NCBI GenBank assembly: GCA_903878285.1
Contig: CAIRHB010000042.1
Span: 1-40,035 of the forward strand
Origin: Candidatus Adlerbacteria bacterium
Lineage (GTDB): Bacteria > Patescibacteriota > Minisyncoccia > Phycocordibacterales > SBAW01
Direction of reading: 5' to 3'
DNA length: 40,035 nt
The translations under genes were made by a program, and so were the position numbers. Below are positions 8,676-18,643 of this stretch, in pieces. Below the pieces are notes generated by a model, which was not told the DNA's origin, made no database searches, and was given only the letters and a program-made list of their open reading frames with translations. How positions within the stretch are numbered: position 1 is the stretch's first letter; the number at the start of each line of letters is the position of its first letter.

Positions 8676-10961
8676 ATGAACAAAAAGACACTGTATACCA
8701 TACTCATTGCACTCGGCGTCCTAGTGGTGATTGCGCTTGCCCTATGGTGGCTGTTCTCCCACGCGAAGCAGTCTGGCTCCTTCGGCACCGGGCAAAACGC
8801 GACCTCGACCACGGGCGCAGGGAGCTCACCAACCAACATCGGATCGCCGGTACTCAACGGTTCGGCACCGGTGGGGTCAAACACGGGCGCGAACGCGGGC
8901 ACACCCAACCAAGGGTACAACACCGTTAACACCAACGGCAGTCAGGTCGGGTATGCGAGCGGATGGCAAAACACTGTAGCTCAGACACTGTATGGGTCAA
9001 ACTTTGGTACGGGCAGCAGCACACAGGGAACTTACGCAGCAAACATGGGCAACTCGTATACCTATGGGCAGCTGAGTATCCCTAACGTGAGTTGGTTCTC
9101 CAACTCGCCAACGAGTACCTCGTCGGGTGGGGGTGGAGGCGGCGGGGGAACGCTGTCGACAAGCGGTACAGGCACTGACACACGAGGCAACTCAGGCACC
9201 GTATTTAACCCAACCGGCATCAACCAGGTCGACAGCTCAAGCGTCAGCTACACCGGCACTATACCCGACTTTAGCAGCAGTAATGGCCAACAAAGTAGTG
9301 GCGGTCTTGGGCTCCTTGGCACCGCGCTTGTCGCAGGTGCCGCTGGAGCTCTTACGTGCGGTGGAGTCGAGTTGTTTACATGGGCAGCGGGTGGAACAGC
9401 AGCAACAGCAGCAACTGCCGCAGCAACTGCCGCAGGCACTGCAGGTGTCACAACTGCTGGAGGCGTATCTGCTAGCGCTAGCGGTTTAGTTGCCGCTATC
9501 TCAGTTATGACCAACAATGCCACCGTTGCCCCTGGTGTTGTCGCTGGTATAGCTGAACTGAATGCTCAAAAATCTTTACAAGATGCGACCGCCCAAGGCA
9601 GCCAACGCGCATCTGATACAACGATAAACACTTTTCTTTCTTGTATCGCCCGTACGGTGGCGAAGATTGCGCTGCAGCAGATCACCAACAGCGTGGTGAA
9701 CTGGATCAACTCTGGGTTTAAGGGCTCTCCCTCATTTGTACAAAATTCGCAGCAATTCTTTACTAACGTCGCCGACCAGGCAGCGGGGTCGTTTATCAAA
9801 GGCAGCGCACTTTCGTTCCTCTGCAGCCCGTTTAAGTTGCAGATAAAAATAGCCATTGCCAACAGCTACGCCAACAGGAACGCCATGTCCTGTAGTCTCA
9901 CCGGCATCATCAAAAACATCACCAACTTTATGAACGGCGACTTTAGCCAAGGTGGCTGGGCAGGGTTGCTCTCCTTTACTACCATGCCGACCAACAACCC
10001 CTACGGCGCATTTATGTATGCGAATGTTGGGCTCACCTACTATGTCCAGACTTCGCAGGGTATGCAACAGCGGCAGCTCTCTCTGGCAAATGGGTTCTTA
10101 GACCTTAAAAAAGAAACCAACTGTGCGCCCTATACCGGCAGTGGGACACCGCAAGCGACTCAAAACATGAGTGTAAAACAGGCTACTGGCTCATCAGATG
10201 CAAACAGCTATAACAACACTGGCGCGGGCACGTATATCACCTGCCAACTCGTTACTACAACTCCTGGTAAGGTTATTGAGAGTTCGTTAGAGAAGACGAT
10301 TGGTAGTTCTGTCGATGAACTTGGGCTTGCGAAAGACTTCGATGAGATCATCAGTGCATTAATCACCCAGTTGATGATGCGCGCGATGCAGGGGCTTTCG
10401 GACATGAGCGGGCAAAGCGGCTACGCAAGCAACTTCCAGACTGCCGACCAGCAGAATGCGACAGCCGCGGCGCAAACACTACTCTCCGAGATGCAGGCGG
10501 ACACCGGCTATGCGCAGCAGTATGGCGGTATCGAGCAGGAAAGCATCTCTGACATAGAGAGTTCGCAGCAGCAGCTCAACACGCTCTACAACTGTTGGGA
10601 GTCGATCGCCTTGGGCTCGACAACCGATGCGAGAAAGCAGGCGGCAAACACCAACGCGCTCGCTGCGTCGAGCACCATCCAGTCGCTCCAACCCGCGATC
10701 AACGCCTTGAACGCAAAGATCACCCAGGCAAATAGTTCGATCACCCTGCTTGAAACCATGCAAAGCAGCGCACTGTCTGCGCTGTCGACCGCTGACACCG
10801 ACGCGCTCACTACGAAGTACAAAGCTGCGGTAGCGAGCGGGCAGGTGTACGTCGCAACCGATGTGACAACCGCGACTCAGGACCGCACCACTCTACAGGG
10901 ACAACTCACTACACTCAATCAGCAAACCGTAGCCGGACTCAACCAATGCTATGCTTTCTAA
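8676..10961 (+). CDS. Large membrane-anchored surface protein, T4SS-like locus
   Basis: 761 aa; N-terminal TM LYTILIALGVLVVIALALWWLF, Gly/Ser/Thr/Asn-rich low-complexity region, Ala-rich hydrophobic segment, then a structured Cys-containing domain. Confidence 0.75.
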   Translation: MNKKTLYTILIALGVLVVIALALWWLFSHAKQSGSFGTGQNATSTTGAGSSPTNIGSPVLNGSAPVGSNTGANAGTPNQGYNTVNTNGSQVGYASGWQNTVAQTLYGSNFGTGSSTQGTYAANMGNSYTYGQLSIPNVSWFSNSPTSTSSGGGGGGGGTLSTSGTGTDTRGNSGTVFNPTGINQVDSSSVSYTGTIPDFSSSNGQQSSGGLGLLGTALVAGAAGALTCGGVELFTWAAGGTAATAATAAATAAGTAGVTTAGGVSASASGLVAAISVMTNNATVAPGVVAGIAELNAQKSLQDATAQGSQRASDTTINTFLSCIARTVAKIALQQITNSVVNWINSGFKGSPSFVQNSQQFFTNVADQAAGSFIKGSALSFLCSPFKLQIKIAIANSYANRNAMSCSLTGIIKNITNFMNGDFSQGGWAGLLSFTTMPTNNPYGAFMYANVGLTYYVQTSQGMQQRQLSLANGFLDLKKETNCAPYTGSGTPQATQNMSVKQATGSSDANSYNNTGAGTYITCQLVTTTPGKVIESSLEKTIGSSVDELGLAKDFDEIISALITQLMMRAMQGLSDMSGQSGYASNFQTADQQNATAAAQTLLSEMQADTGYAQQYGGIEQESISDIESSQQQLNTLYNCWESIALGSTTDARKQAANTNALAASSTIQSLQPAINALNAKITQANSSITLLETMQSSALSALSTADTDALTTKYKAAVASGQVYVATDVTTATQDRTTLQGQLTTLNQQTVAGLNQCYAF

Positions 10962-13281
10962 CTCACGACATACTCGCACCGCACGCAGCATCTGCAGCAA
11001 GTTGCTACTCACTACTATCCTGCTCGCGTTTTTCTTCGCACCACTTAGCGGATTAGTGCCGAGCGCGAATGCAGAACAAGGCCAAACAGCAGCAACGTAC
11101 GGGGCGGCAAGCAACGTCACGTCGCCAGCAAGCAACGCAACCCCGCCAGGGTCTGGCATTAACACATGGGAGTGCGACACGTCAGCAAGTATTTTTATTG
11201 GTTGCATTGTATACGTCTTTACTGTTGGCCTAGCAACACCAATAGCATATATGGGCAGTTTTGTGCTCGATGTGGGTATACATCTGTCGCTCCAAAGTGT
11301 CGCATACTCGCTCAATTTCCTCACCAGCGGCTGGACAGCGGTACGTGATATCGCCAATATCGCATTTATCTTTATCCTCATCTACATCGCCATCACTATC
11401 ATCCTTCAAGCAGAGCAGGCAAACACTATGAAGATGCTCGCGGGTGTCGTGGTGATGGCGCTGCTGATCAACTTTAGCTTCTTTCTCACTCGCGCCGTCA
11501 TCGATGCGGGCAATATCCTTGCTATACAGTTTTATAATGCAGTGCCCGGCACAGCAACCATTGCTTCCTCTGCGCAAGCATCGGGTGTCAACGTTGGTGC
11601 TGTTGGCGCAAACGCACTTGGTCTCAACAGCGACAGCAAAGATCTCACCTCCAACTTTATGCAGATGATACAGGTGCAGAATATCTTAGGACAGGGCTCG
11701 TTCCAAGATTTTGTTAGCAACAATCAAAAAAATATGACCGGCACGGGCGCATTTCTCACCAACCTTATCACACAAATAGTAGTGTTTATTGGTGTCGCGG
11801 TGATACTCGCGTTTCTTGCCGTTGCATTCTTTACGGTCGGTATAAAATTCATCGTGCGCATGATTGTGTTGTGGTTCGTCATCATCGGTGCGCCACTTGC
11901 CTTCGCAGCAAAAGCGCTAACAGGAAAAGGGTCGGTTACAAAATTATTCGACGAGTGGCTTGGTACACTTGTTACATTTAGCTTCTATCCGGCAATATTT
12001 CTCTTTATTTTTTTACTTATTAACTATGTCGCCATAGCACTTGCGCAAGGCAGTACAAACGGTCTTGTTGGTGCCGTCTTTAGCGACCTTAATGCCTCCC
12101 CAACAAGCGGCGTACCGGGACTCTATTTAATCGGTGCAGCAATCATGAACGTGGCAATCCGTATGGGTATCATCGTCGCGATGCTCTACTTTGGCACGCA
12201 GCTGAGCGACAAGTTGGTGACCCAAGGAGCTGGCATGGCTGGCACAGTCACTAAGTGGGCGAGCAGCAAAACCGACGGCATCGCAAACACCATGCGCCGT
12301 GCACCACTTCTTGGTGCAGTGCCATTCACCGCAACTGCGCGAGGTATAAACAATCTCACATACAGACCATTAGTTGGCAGTTTAGGCAAAAATCTCAAAG
12401 AGGGTGTGGCGGGAAGCAAATTCTGGAATCAAGAAAGTCGTTTCGGATGGAGAAGTGGCGTCCGCAAAGCGGTCGGCTCTGCCGGCGAATCAATGACTCA
12501 CGCCAAAGGACTTAGCAAGATTTCGTACCACGAGGCACATGAGCAACATGAAAAAGATGAAAAGGAGCGAAAAGAGAATTTGCGCAAGATTGATCTTAAA
12601 CAAGATCTAAAGGCACTTGCAGGTTTCGTCACCACAGAAAAGGCGGGCGGGACACTCTCTGCTGCTGATGAACAAGAGCGCGATCGTATTGTTGAGCGCG
12701 TAAGCAAACTTAGCCAAGGCGAGATTGAAGCGAACTTTAAAGACATCAAAGATCTTAAGCATATCTCCAGATATATAAATGAGGCGACGATGAAAAAGAT
12801 TACGGACAGCAAACAGTACTCTGATGGCGATAGAGAGAGTTTTGATACCGAGTGGAACAAAACATCAAAACACGCACCTCGTCAGCAGGTTGCAGATAAC
12901 ATACAGAAACTTACGAATCTCAATATTAATACACCAGAAATAAACCAAGCATTGCGAGACCTTAGTACAAAAGGCGTGGTGCTTGATAAAGAATCATCTA
13001 AGGCATTGTCAGATGCGATACGAGCTGGATTGCGAGACTTGGACGATGAAAGAAGGCCTCTTGTGAGAGAACGCCAGCAATTGAGACAGCAACTGGATGC
13101 CCTGCGCGCAAGCGGTGCTGCTGCGCCAGCTGTTGCTGCAGCAGAGCAAGCACACTTGGCTAAACTGAGAGAGTTGAAGAGTCTTGACGACAGAAGAGAC
13201 TTACTAGACGAAGGCAGCGGGTTCGTTAAAAAAGCTGAGGAAGCGCGAGGTAAATCTTCCGCCCCCGTTTTAATCCGTTAA
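10951..13281 (+). CDS. VirB6/TrbL-like polytopic membrane protein
   Basis: 776 aa with signal-like N-terminus, multiple TM segments (IANIAFIFILIYIAITIIL, MLAGVVVMALLINFSFFLTRAVIDAGNILA, IVVFIGVAVILAFLAVAFF, IVLWFVIIGAPLAFAAKA) and a long charged C-terminal tail. Confidence 0.8.
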   Translation: MLSNSRHTRTARSICSKLLLTTILLAFFFAPLSGLVPSANAEQGQTAATYGAASNVTSPASNATPPGSGINTWECDTSASIFIGCIVYVFTVGLATPIAYMGSFVLDVGIHLSLQSVAYSLNFLTSGWTAVRDIANIAFIFILIYIAITIILQAEQANTMKMLAGVVVMALLINFSFFLTRAVIDAGNILAIQFYNAVPGTATIASSAQASGVNVGAVGANALGLNSDSKDLTSNFMQMIQVQNILGQGSFQDFVSNNQKNMTGTGAFLTNLITQIVVFIGVAVILAFLAVAFFTVGIKFIVRMIVLWFVIIGAPLAFAAKALTGKGSVTKLFDEWLGTLVTFSFYPAIFLFIFLLINYVAIALAQGSTNGLVGAVFSDLNASPTSGVPGLYLIGAAIMNVAIRMGIIVAMLYFGTQLSDKLVTQGAGMAGTVTKWASSKTDGIANTMRRAPLLGAVPFTATARGINNLTYRPLVGSLGKNLKEGVAGSKFWNQESRFGWRSGVRKAVGSAGESMTHAKGLSKISYHEAHEQHEKDEKERKENLRKIDLKQDLKALAGFVTTEKAGGTLSAADEQERDRIVERVSKLSQGEIEANFKDIKDLKHISRYINEATMKKITDSKQYSDGDRESFDTEWNKTSKHAPRQQVADNIQKLTNLNINTPEINQALRDLSTKGVVLDKESSKALSDAIRAGLRDLDDERRPLVRERQQLRQQLDALRASGAAAPAVAAAEQAHLAKLRELKSLDDRRDLLDEGSGFVKKAEEARGKSSAPVLIR

Positions 13282-13292
13282 TACTGTAAAAT

Positions 13293-13829
13293 ATGGATAC
13301 ACTACCACAAGAGATACAGGATTTGCTTTACAGCGAGGATTTGCTCAACATCATTGAAAGTGTTGCAAAAAAACATGAGCTACATATCGACCAGATGTCG
13401 ACACTTGATGCAGAAGTATCAGCAGTGCTCCGCGGCTCAACAGAAACAAAAGACTTTCCCGAAAAACTCATGGATCGTCTCGACATCGACCGCCTCAAGG
13501 CGGATGCGATTGCACAGGATATGAATGATCTGCTGTTTGTGAAAATCCGCGACGCGATGAAGGAAGTTACCGCCAAACAGGACGAGGCGCGCGCTGCGCA
13601 GGAAGCGAAGGAGCGCGTGGGTGGGGAAGAGGCAGACGAGGAAGTTTTGGTGCGTGGTGAGAAGGCAGTAGACACACCACCGCTGCCGCCTGCCGCGCAG
13701 TCGCGAGAGCCGCTACCGGCAGTATCGCCCGCGACCGACACCATGCTGCACGAGGCAACAACGACCGTCGCGCCCGCAGCCACACCCGACACCTACAAGG
13801 CCGACCCCTACCGCGAGCCAGTCGAATAA
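13293..13829 (+). CDS. Hypothetical acidic cytoplasmic protein with Pro-rich tail
   Basis: 178 aa ORF in the collinear cluster, MDTLPQEIQDLLYSEDLLNIIESVAKKHELH. Confidence 0.65.
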   Translation: MDTLPQEIQDLLYSEDLLNIIESVAKKHELHIDQMSTLDAEVSAVLRGSTETKDFPEKLMDRLDIDRLKADAIAQDMNDLLFVKIRDAMKEVTAKQDEARAAQEAKERVGGEEADEEVLVRGEKAVDTPPLPPAAQSREPLPAVSPATDTMLHEATTTVAPAATPDTYKADPYREPVE

Positions 13830-13847
13830 TCTGCGGTATACTAGGGA

Positions 13848-14309
13848 GTGATGCAGTACCAAGTCCCTCAATTTATCGAGGTCGAAGATAAAATATTTGG
13901 GCCGCTGACGCTCAAACAGTTTATCTATGTCGCGGGTGGTGGTGGTTTGTGCCTCGCGATCTATACCCTGCTCCCACTGTATCTCGCGATCCCGCTCTCG
14001 TTGCCAGTTGCGATATTTTCGCTCGCGCTCGCATTCTACCAGATAAACGGTCGGCCGTTTATCATCGCGATGGAGCACGCGGTCGGCTACTTTTTTGGCA
14101 CAAAGCTCTACCTCTGGAAGCAGCGCGCGCCCGACATGCCGAGCATACAATCTCAAGCCGATGCAGCCTCTAGGACAGCAACATCGGAGGCACATCTCGG
14201 GCTCACGGTGCCAAAACTCTCCAACAGCAAACTGAAGGATCTGTCCTGGTCGCTCAACATTAAAGATCGGCAAAACGCTGGCAGCAACGGCCCCGAGTTC
14301 CAAATCTAA
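13848..14309 (+). CDS. PrgI-family membrane protein
   Basis: MQYQVPQFIEVEDKIFGPLTLKQFIYVAGGGGLCLAIY matches the PrgI family pattern seen next to VirB4; GTG 13848 or ATG 13851 start. Confidence 0.85.
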   Translation: MMQYQVPQFIEVEDKIFGPLTLKQFIYVAGGGGLCLAIYTLLPLYLAIPLSLPVAIFSLALAFYQINGRPFIIAMEHAVGYFFGTKLYLWKQRAPDMPSIQSQADAASRTATSEAHLGLTVPKLSNSKLKDLSWSLNIKDRQNAGSNGPEFQI

Positions 14310-14315
14310 CCCACT

Positions 14316-14984
14316 ATGGCAACTACCCCTGTCAAAGCTCAAGCAGCACAAAACTTCGTACCCATCAAAGAGGTGCGCGACGGTATCGTCATACTCAAAG
14401 ACGGCAGCCTGCGAGCATTGATGATGGTGTCGTCTATCAACCTCGCGCTCAAGGCGCAGGACGAGCAGGAGGCAGTAATCGGACAGTTTCAAAACTTTCT
14501 TAACTCGCTGGAGTTTACGGTGCAGTTTTTTGTCGAGTCACGACAGCTCGATATCCGCCCATACATCGCTATTCTCGAAGAGCGCTACGCAGCCGAGATG
14601 GACGACCTGATGAAGATCCAGATCCGCGAATACATCAGCTTTATCAAAGACTTTACCCAGCGCTCAAATATCATGTCAAAGAACTTCTTTGTGGTGGTGC
14701 CCTACGACCCGGCGCTCATCGGGCGCAGCGGTGGACTCGCGGGCGCGCTGTCGACCCTCATCCCCAACGCGTCGCCGCAGGATGGCGGCATTATCTCCGA
14801 CGAGCAGTTTGAGCAGTATCGCTCGCAGCTGGAGGAGCGGATCTCGGTTATCGAACAGGGGCTGGTGCGCACCGGCGTGCGGACAGCCACGCTCGGCACC
14901 GAGGAGGTGATCGAACTCTTTTACAAACTGTTCAACCCGGGCGAGTTGGAGAAGCCGCTGCAACTCGCACATATAGCACAATAA
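14316..14984 (+). CDS. VirB4/TraC N-terminal-domain-like protein
   Basis: 222 aa: FVPIKEVRDGIVILKDGSLRALMMVSSINLALKAQDEQEAVIGQFQNFLNSL; no Walker motif; directly before the VirB4 ATPase ORF. Confidence 0.8.
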   Translation: MATTPVKAQAAQNFVPIKEVRDGIVILKDGSLRALMMVSSINLALKAQDEQEAVIGQFQNFLNSLEFTVQFFVESRQLDIRPYIAILEERYAAEMDDLMKIQIREYISFIKDFTQRSNIMSKNFFVVVPYDPALIGRSGGLAGALSTLIPNASPQDGGIISDEQFEQYRSQLEERISVIEQGLVRTGVRTATLGTEEVIELFYKLFNPGELEKPLQLAHIAQ

Positions 14985-14988
14985 CACT

Positions 14989-16854
14989 ATGGGACTTCTC
15001 GACTTTATTAAAAAAGACAGCTCGGCAAACGTCGCTTCGCTGACTCCGATCTTGCCTGAGCAGATCTACAAGCAGGGCGTCCTCGAGCTGCAAGATGTGA
15101 TCGCCCCCTCGGCGCTCAAGATCACGCCGCGCGAGATCAACCTCGGCGACAAGATTGCGCGCACCTTCTTTGTGATGTCCTACCCGCGCACGCTGACCGA
15201 CTCGTGGTTTTCGCCCATTATCAACCTCGACCGTGTGCTCGATGTGTCCATTTATATCCAACCAATCGACTCTGCCGAAATTCTCAAGAAGTTTCAAAAA
15301 AAGGTCGCCGAGATTGAGTCACAGATTATGACGCGCGAGCAAAAAGGTCTCGTGCGCGACCCGATGCTCGACACCGCCTACAAAGACCTCGAGAACCTGC
15401 GCGACCAACTGCAGCAGGCGCAGGAAAAACTCTTCGACGTCGGCGTCTATATTTCCATCTACGGCTCGACCGTCGAAGAACTCGACAAAGCCGAGTCGGA
15501 GATTAAGTCGATGCTCGAGTCGCGCCTTATCTACGTCAAGCCAGCGCTCTTCCAACAGGAGCAGGGGTTCAAGAGCGTCCTGCCGCTCGGACACGACGAG
15601 TTGGAGGTATACTCCAAGCTCAATTCGTCGCCGTTGTCGTCGATCTTCCCGTTTGTCTCCTTCGACCTCACGTCGGACAAGGGCATCCTCTATGGCGTCA
15701 ACCGACACAACGCCTCGTTGATCCTCTTTGACCGCTTTAGTTTGGAAAACTACAACTCGGTGATTTTTGCCAAATCTGGTTCGGGCAAGTCCTACACCAC
15801 CAAGCTGGAAATATTGCGCACACTGATGTTCGACACCGAGGTGATCGTTATCGACCCCGAGCGCGAGTACGAGTTCTTGGCACAGACCGTGGGTGGGCGC
15901 TATTTTACTATCTCGCTCAATTCCGAGCATCACATCAACCCGTTTGACTTGGCACCACCACGCGAGGACGAAAACCCAGCCGACGTGCTGCGCTCGAACA
16001 TCGTCTCGCTCGTCGGGCTCTTTCGGCTGATGCTTGGAGGGTTAACCCCCGAGGAGGATGCCATCATCGACAAGGCGATTACCGAGACCTACGCGCTCAA
16101 GGACATCACCATTGACAGCAACTTTGCCGAAATCGAACCGCCGCTGCTGTCGGACTTCGAGATGGTGCTGGCGGGGATGGAGGGCTCGGAGTCTTTAGTG
16201 CAGCGTATCTCCAAGTACACTAAGGGCACCTGGTCGGGTTTTATTAACCAACCGACCAATGTTGATGTCAACAAAAAGTTTGTGGTGTTTTCGGTGCGCG
16301 ACATGGAGGACGACCTCAAGCCCGTCGCGATGTACCTGATCACCCACTATATTTGGAACAATGTGCGCAAAGTACTCAAAAAACGCCTGCTCGTTATCGA
16401 CGAGGCGTGGTGGATGATGAAGTCGGATGACACGGCATCCTTTCTCTACGGGATGGCGAAGCGTGGCCGCAAGTACTACCTTGGGTTGGCGACCATCACC
16501 CAAGATGTCGACGACTTTCTCAAGTCGCCGTATGGGCTACCAATGATCACCAACTCATCAATCCAACTCCTGTTGAAGCAGTCGCCCACCTCGATTGATA
16601 ACCTGCAAAAGACGTTCAATCTCTCTGACGAAGAAAAGTACCTGCTGCTCGAGTCAGACGTGGGGGAGGGGATCTTCTTCGCAGGGCTCAAGCATGTGGC
16701 GATCAAGGTGATCGCCTCCTACACCGAGGATCAAATCATCACCTCGGACCCGAGCCAGGTGCTCGCTCTACGCCAGCAACGTGCTGACGCCAAAGAGATG
16801 GCAGAGAACGCAGTGCAAAACCCTCCCGAAAATCAAAACAACGCGGTACAATAG
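14989..16854 (+). CDS. virB4: VirB4-like type IV secretion ATPase
   Basis: FAKSGSGKSYTTKLEILR (Walker A), VIVIDPEREYEFLAQ, KKRLLVIDEAWWMMKSD (Walker B), YYLGLATITQDVDDFL. Confidence 0.95.
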   Translation: MGLLDFIKKDSSANVASLTPILPEQIYKQGVLELQDVIAPSALKITPREINLGDKIARTFFVMSYPRTLTDSWFSPIINLDRVLDVSIYIQPIDSAEILKKFQKKVAEIESQIMTREQKGLVRDPMLDTAYKDLENLRDQLQQAQEKLFDVGVYISIYGSTVEELDKAESEIKSMLESRLIYVKPALFQQEQGFKSVLPLGHDELEVYSKLNSSPLSSIFPFVSFDLTSDKGILYGVNRHNASLILFDRFSLENYNSVIFAKSGSGKSYTTKLEILRTLMFDTEVIVIDPEREYEFLAQTVGGRYFTISLNSEHHINPFDLAPPREDENPADVLRSNIVSLVGLFRLMLGGLTPEEDAIIDKAITETYALKDITIDSNFAEIEPPLLSDFEMVLAGMEGSESLVQRISKYTKGTWSGFINQPTNVDVNKKFVVFSVRDMEDDLKPVAMYLITHYIWNNVRKVLKKRLLVIDEAWWMMKSDDTASFLYGMAKRGRKYYLGLATITQDVDDFLKSPYGLPMITNSSIQLLLKQSPTSIDNLQKTFNLSDEEKYLLLESDVGEGIFFAGLKHVAIKVIASYTEDQIITSDPSQVLALRQQRADAKEMAENAVQNPPENQNNAVQ

Positions 16855-16860
16855 TTGGTA

Positions 16861-17595
16861 ATGAGCACGCTCAACAAAGCAAGTATTATATGCTTCGCCA
16901 TATTCATTGATATGCTCATGGCGCTTATATCCGCTGGAGTTGTAGCACTTGCAAGCGTATCGGGCACAGCTATTGGCGCTGCCGCTGGGTGTTGGTTGGC
17001 AACACAAGTAGTAAGCGGTTCTGCTTCGTGTGCTCTTGGTGGTTTTGTTGCTGGTTTTTTAGGATCGTTTATCAACCCACTTCTTGCAGCAGTCGCAGTA
17101 CCAATCGGCGTAGGAACAGGCATTGCTATTAATACCTGTCTCGCATTTGTGCTGGGCGCGATATTGTATGGATGGTTGCTGCATAGTCGCATGTTATATA
17201 GAAAACAGGCACTACTGTTTGGTTTGATAAAAACTATCCCTATTATCAATGACTTACCAGCGTTTACGTTTATGGCAGTGCGCTGTGTCATACAAAAAAA
17301 CCTTGAGGAAAAGAAGTTGCAGCAAAGCCCATCAAAAACATCTGGTGCGATGCTGGCACCGGGCACCGCGCTCGGCACCGCAACAGCTGGAGTCTATGCA
17401 CTCAATCGCTACTCGGGGCGGCGAGCGGTGGAAGCGGGTGTGGATACCGAAGCGAGACAAACTGCGTGGCGCGAGGATACCAAAAAGCGCGCCTCGACGG
17501 ATCTCAAAAATATGGACGGTATCTATGCAAAACAGGGACAAAGAGCCTCATCACCAACACCACAAGCCGAGGCGCCGAACCCACTCTATGTATAG
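16861..17595 (+). CDS. Gly/Ala-rich polytopic membrane protein, T4SS-like locus
   Basis: MSTLNKASIICFAIFIDMLMALISAGVVALASVSGTAIGAAAGCWLATQ..., at least three hydrophobic segments and a cytoplasmic-looking tail. Confidence 0.7.
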   Translation: MSTLNKASIICFAIFIDMLMALISAGVVALASVSGTAIGAAAGCWLATQVVSGSASCALGGFVAGFLGSFINPLLAAVAVPIGVGTGIAINTCLAFVLGAILYGWLLHSRMLYRKQALLFGLIKTIPIINDLPAFTFMAVRCVIQKNLEEKKLQQSPSKTSGAMLAPGTALGTATAGVYALNRYSGRRAVEAGVDTEARQTAWREDTKKRASTDLKNMDGIYAKQGQRASSPTPQAEAPNPLYV

Positions 17596-18643
17596 CCTGT
17601 ATAAACACATACTCACAGCACTTATTGTTACTACACTATTTACGGGTGGGCAGGTGGCGCATGCGCAGACAGCGATGATGGCGGGGACTGGGCAGCCCGA
17701 CCCTGTGCAGTACACGGTCGCTCCCCAGGTGCCGGGGCCAAACCAGCAGGTGTCAATTTTTGTTGACGGTGTTGGCTCCTTCCTCGGCAACTCGACCGTC
17801 ACCTGGCAGAAAAATGGTGTTGTTGTGTCCTCGGGCATCGGCAAAAACTCCTACACCTTTACCACCGGCGGCATCGGACAGGTAACGGTGATCCACCTCA
17901 ACATCGACTCGTCGGTGCAGGGTACTATCTCGCACGACTTTGTCTTTAACCCGTCGCTGGTCAGCCTGGTCTGGGAGGCAGGGACCACTGCGCCGCCGTT
18001 CTACCTCGGCAAACCGCTCTACAGCGCAGGGTCGAGCGCAAAGGTGGTAGCATTCCCAACCATCCTGTCCAACGGCGCCCTGGTGCAAAACGATGCGCTC
18101 TCGTTCCAGTGGAAATTAAATGACACACTCGACCCGTCTCAGTCTGGCACCGGCAAGAACACTTTTACCTTTATTGGCGATGAGCTCCAAACCTCCGAAG
18201 AGGTGAGTGTTGCCATTTACCAAGGGAACACTGAGGTTGGCTATGGCGACGTCGTACTGCCCGTTAGCTCACCATTGGTCGTGGTGTATGACCAAGACCC
18301 GCTGCGCGGCGAGGTGCTCGACCAAGGGCTCACCGTGTCGGCAACGCTCAATGATAAAGAGGTGACACTTAAGGCAGAACCGTACTACTTCTCAACCGCG
18401 AGCCGAGCAAATGGCGCGCTGCAGTATACTTGGACACTCAACGGCAGCGAGGTTACCGGCCCCAGCTCGGCAAAAGGTTTGCTCACGTTGCGACAAACGT
18501 CGTCGGGGGCAGGGGAGGCACAGGTGGACGTGTCGCTCCAGAACACAAACGATGATACCTTTATGCAAGCGGCACAAACCGGACTCGACCTCACCTTCGG
18601 CACCGCAACCGGCTCCGCGCTATCTAACTTCTTTGGACTATGA
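17588..18643 (+). CDS. Secreted Ig-like/PKD-like beta-sandwich protein
   Basis: Signal peptide MYSLYKHILTALIVTTLFTGGQVAHAQ from ATG 17588; repeated sandwich-like segments VTWQKNGVVVSSGIGKNSYTFTTGG, LSFQWKLNDTLDPSQSGTGKNTFTF, LQYTWTLNGSEVTGPSSAKGLLTL. Confidence 0.75.
   Translation: MYSLYKHILTALIVTTLFTGGQVAHAQTAMMAGTGQPDPVQYTVAPQVPGPNQQVSIFVDGVGSFLGNSTVTWQKNGVVVSSGIGKNSYTFTTGGIGQVTVIHLNIDSSVQGTISHDFVFNPSLVSLVWEAGTTAPPFYLGKPLYSAGSSAKVVAFPTILSNGALVQNDALSFQWKLNDTLDPSQSGTGKNTFTFIGDELQTSEEVSVAIYQGNTEVGYGDVVLPVSSPLVVVYDQDPLRGEVLDQGLTVSATLNDKEVTLKAEPYYFSTASRANGALQYTWTLNGSEVTGPSSAKGLLTLRQTSSGAGEAQVDVSLQNTNDDTFMQAAQTGLDLTFGTATGSALSNFFGL

Noticed and set aside
13713-14492. 259-aa antisense ORF across PrgI
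   Set aside because: Overlaps three sense genes, with no domain recognised.
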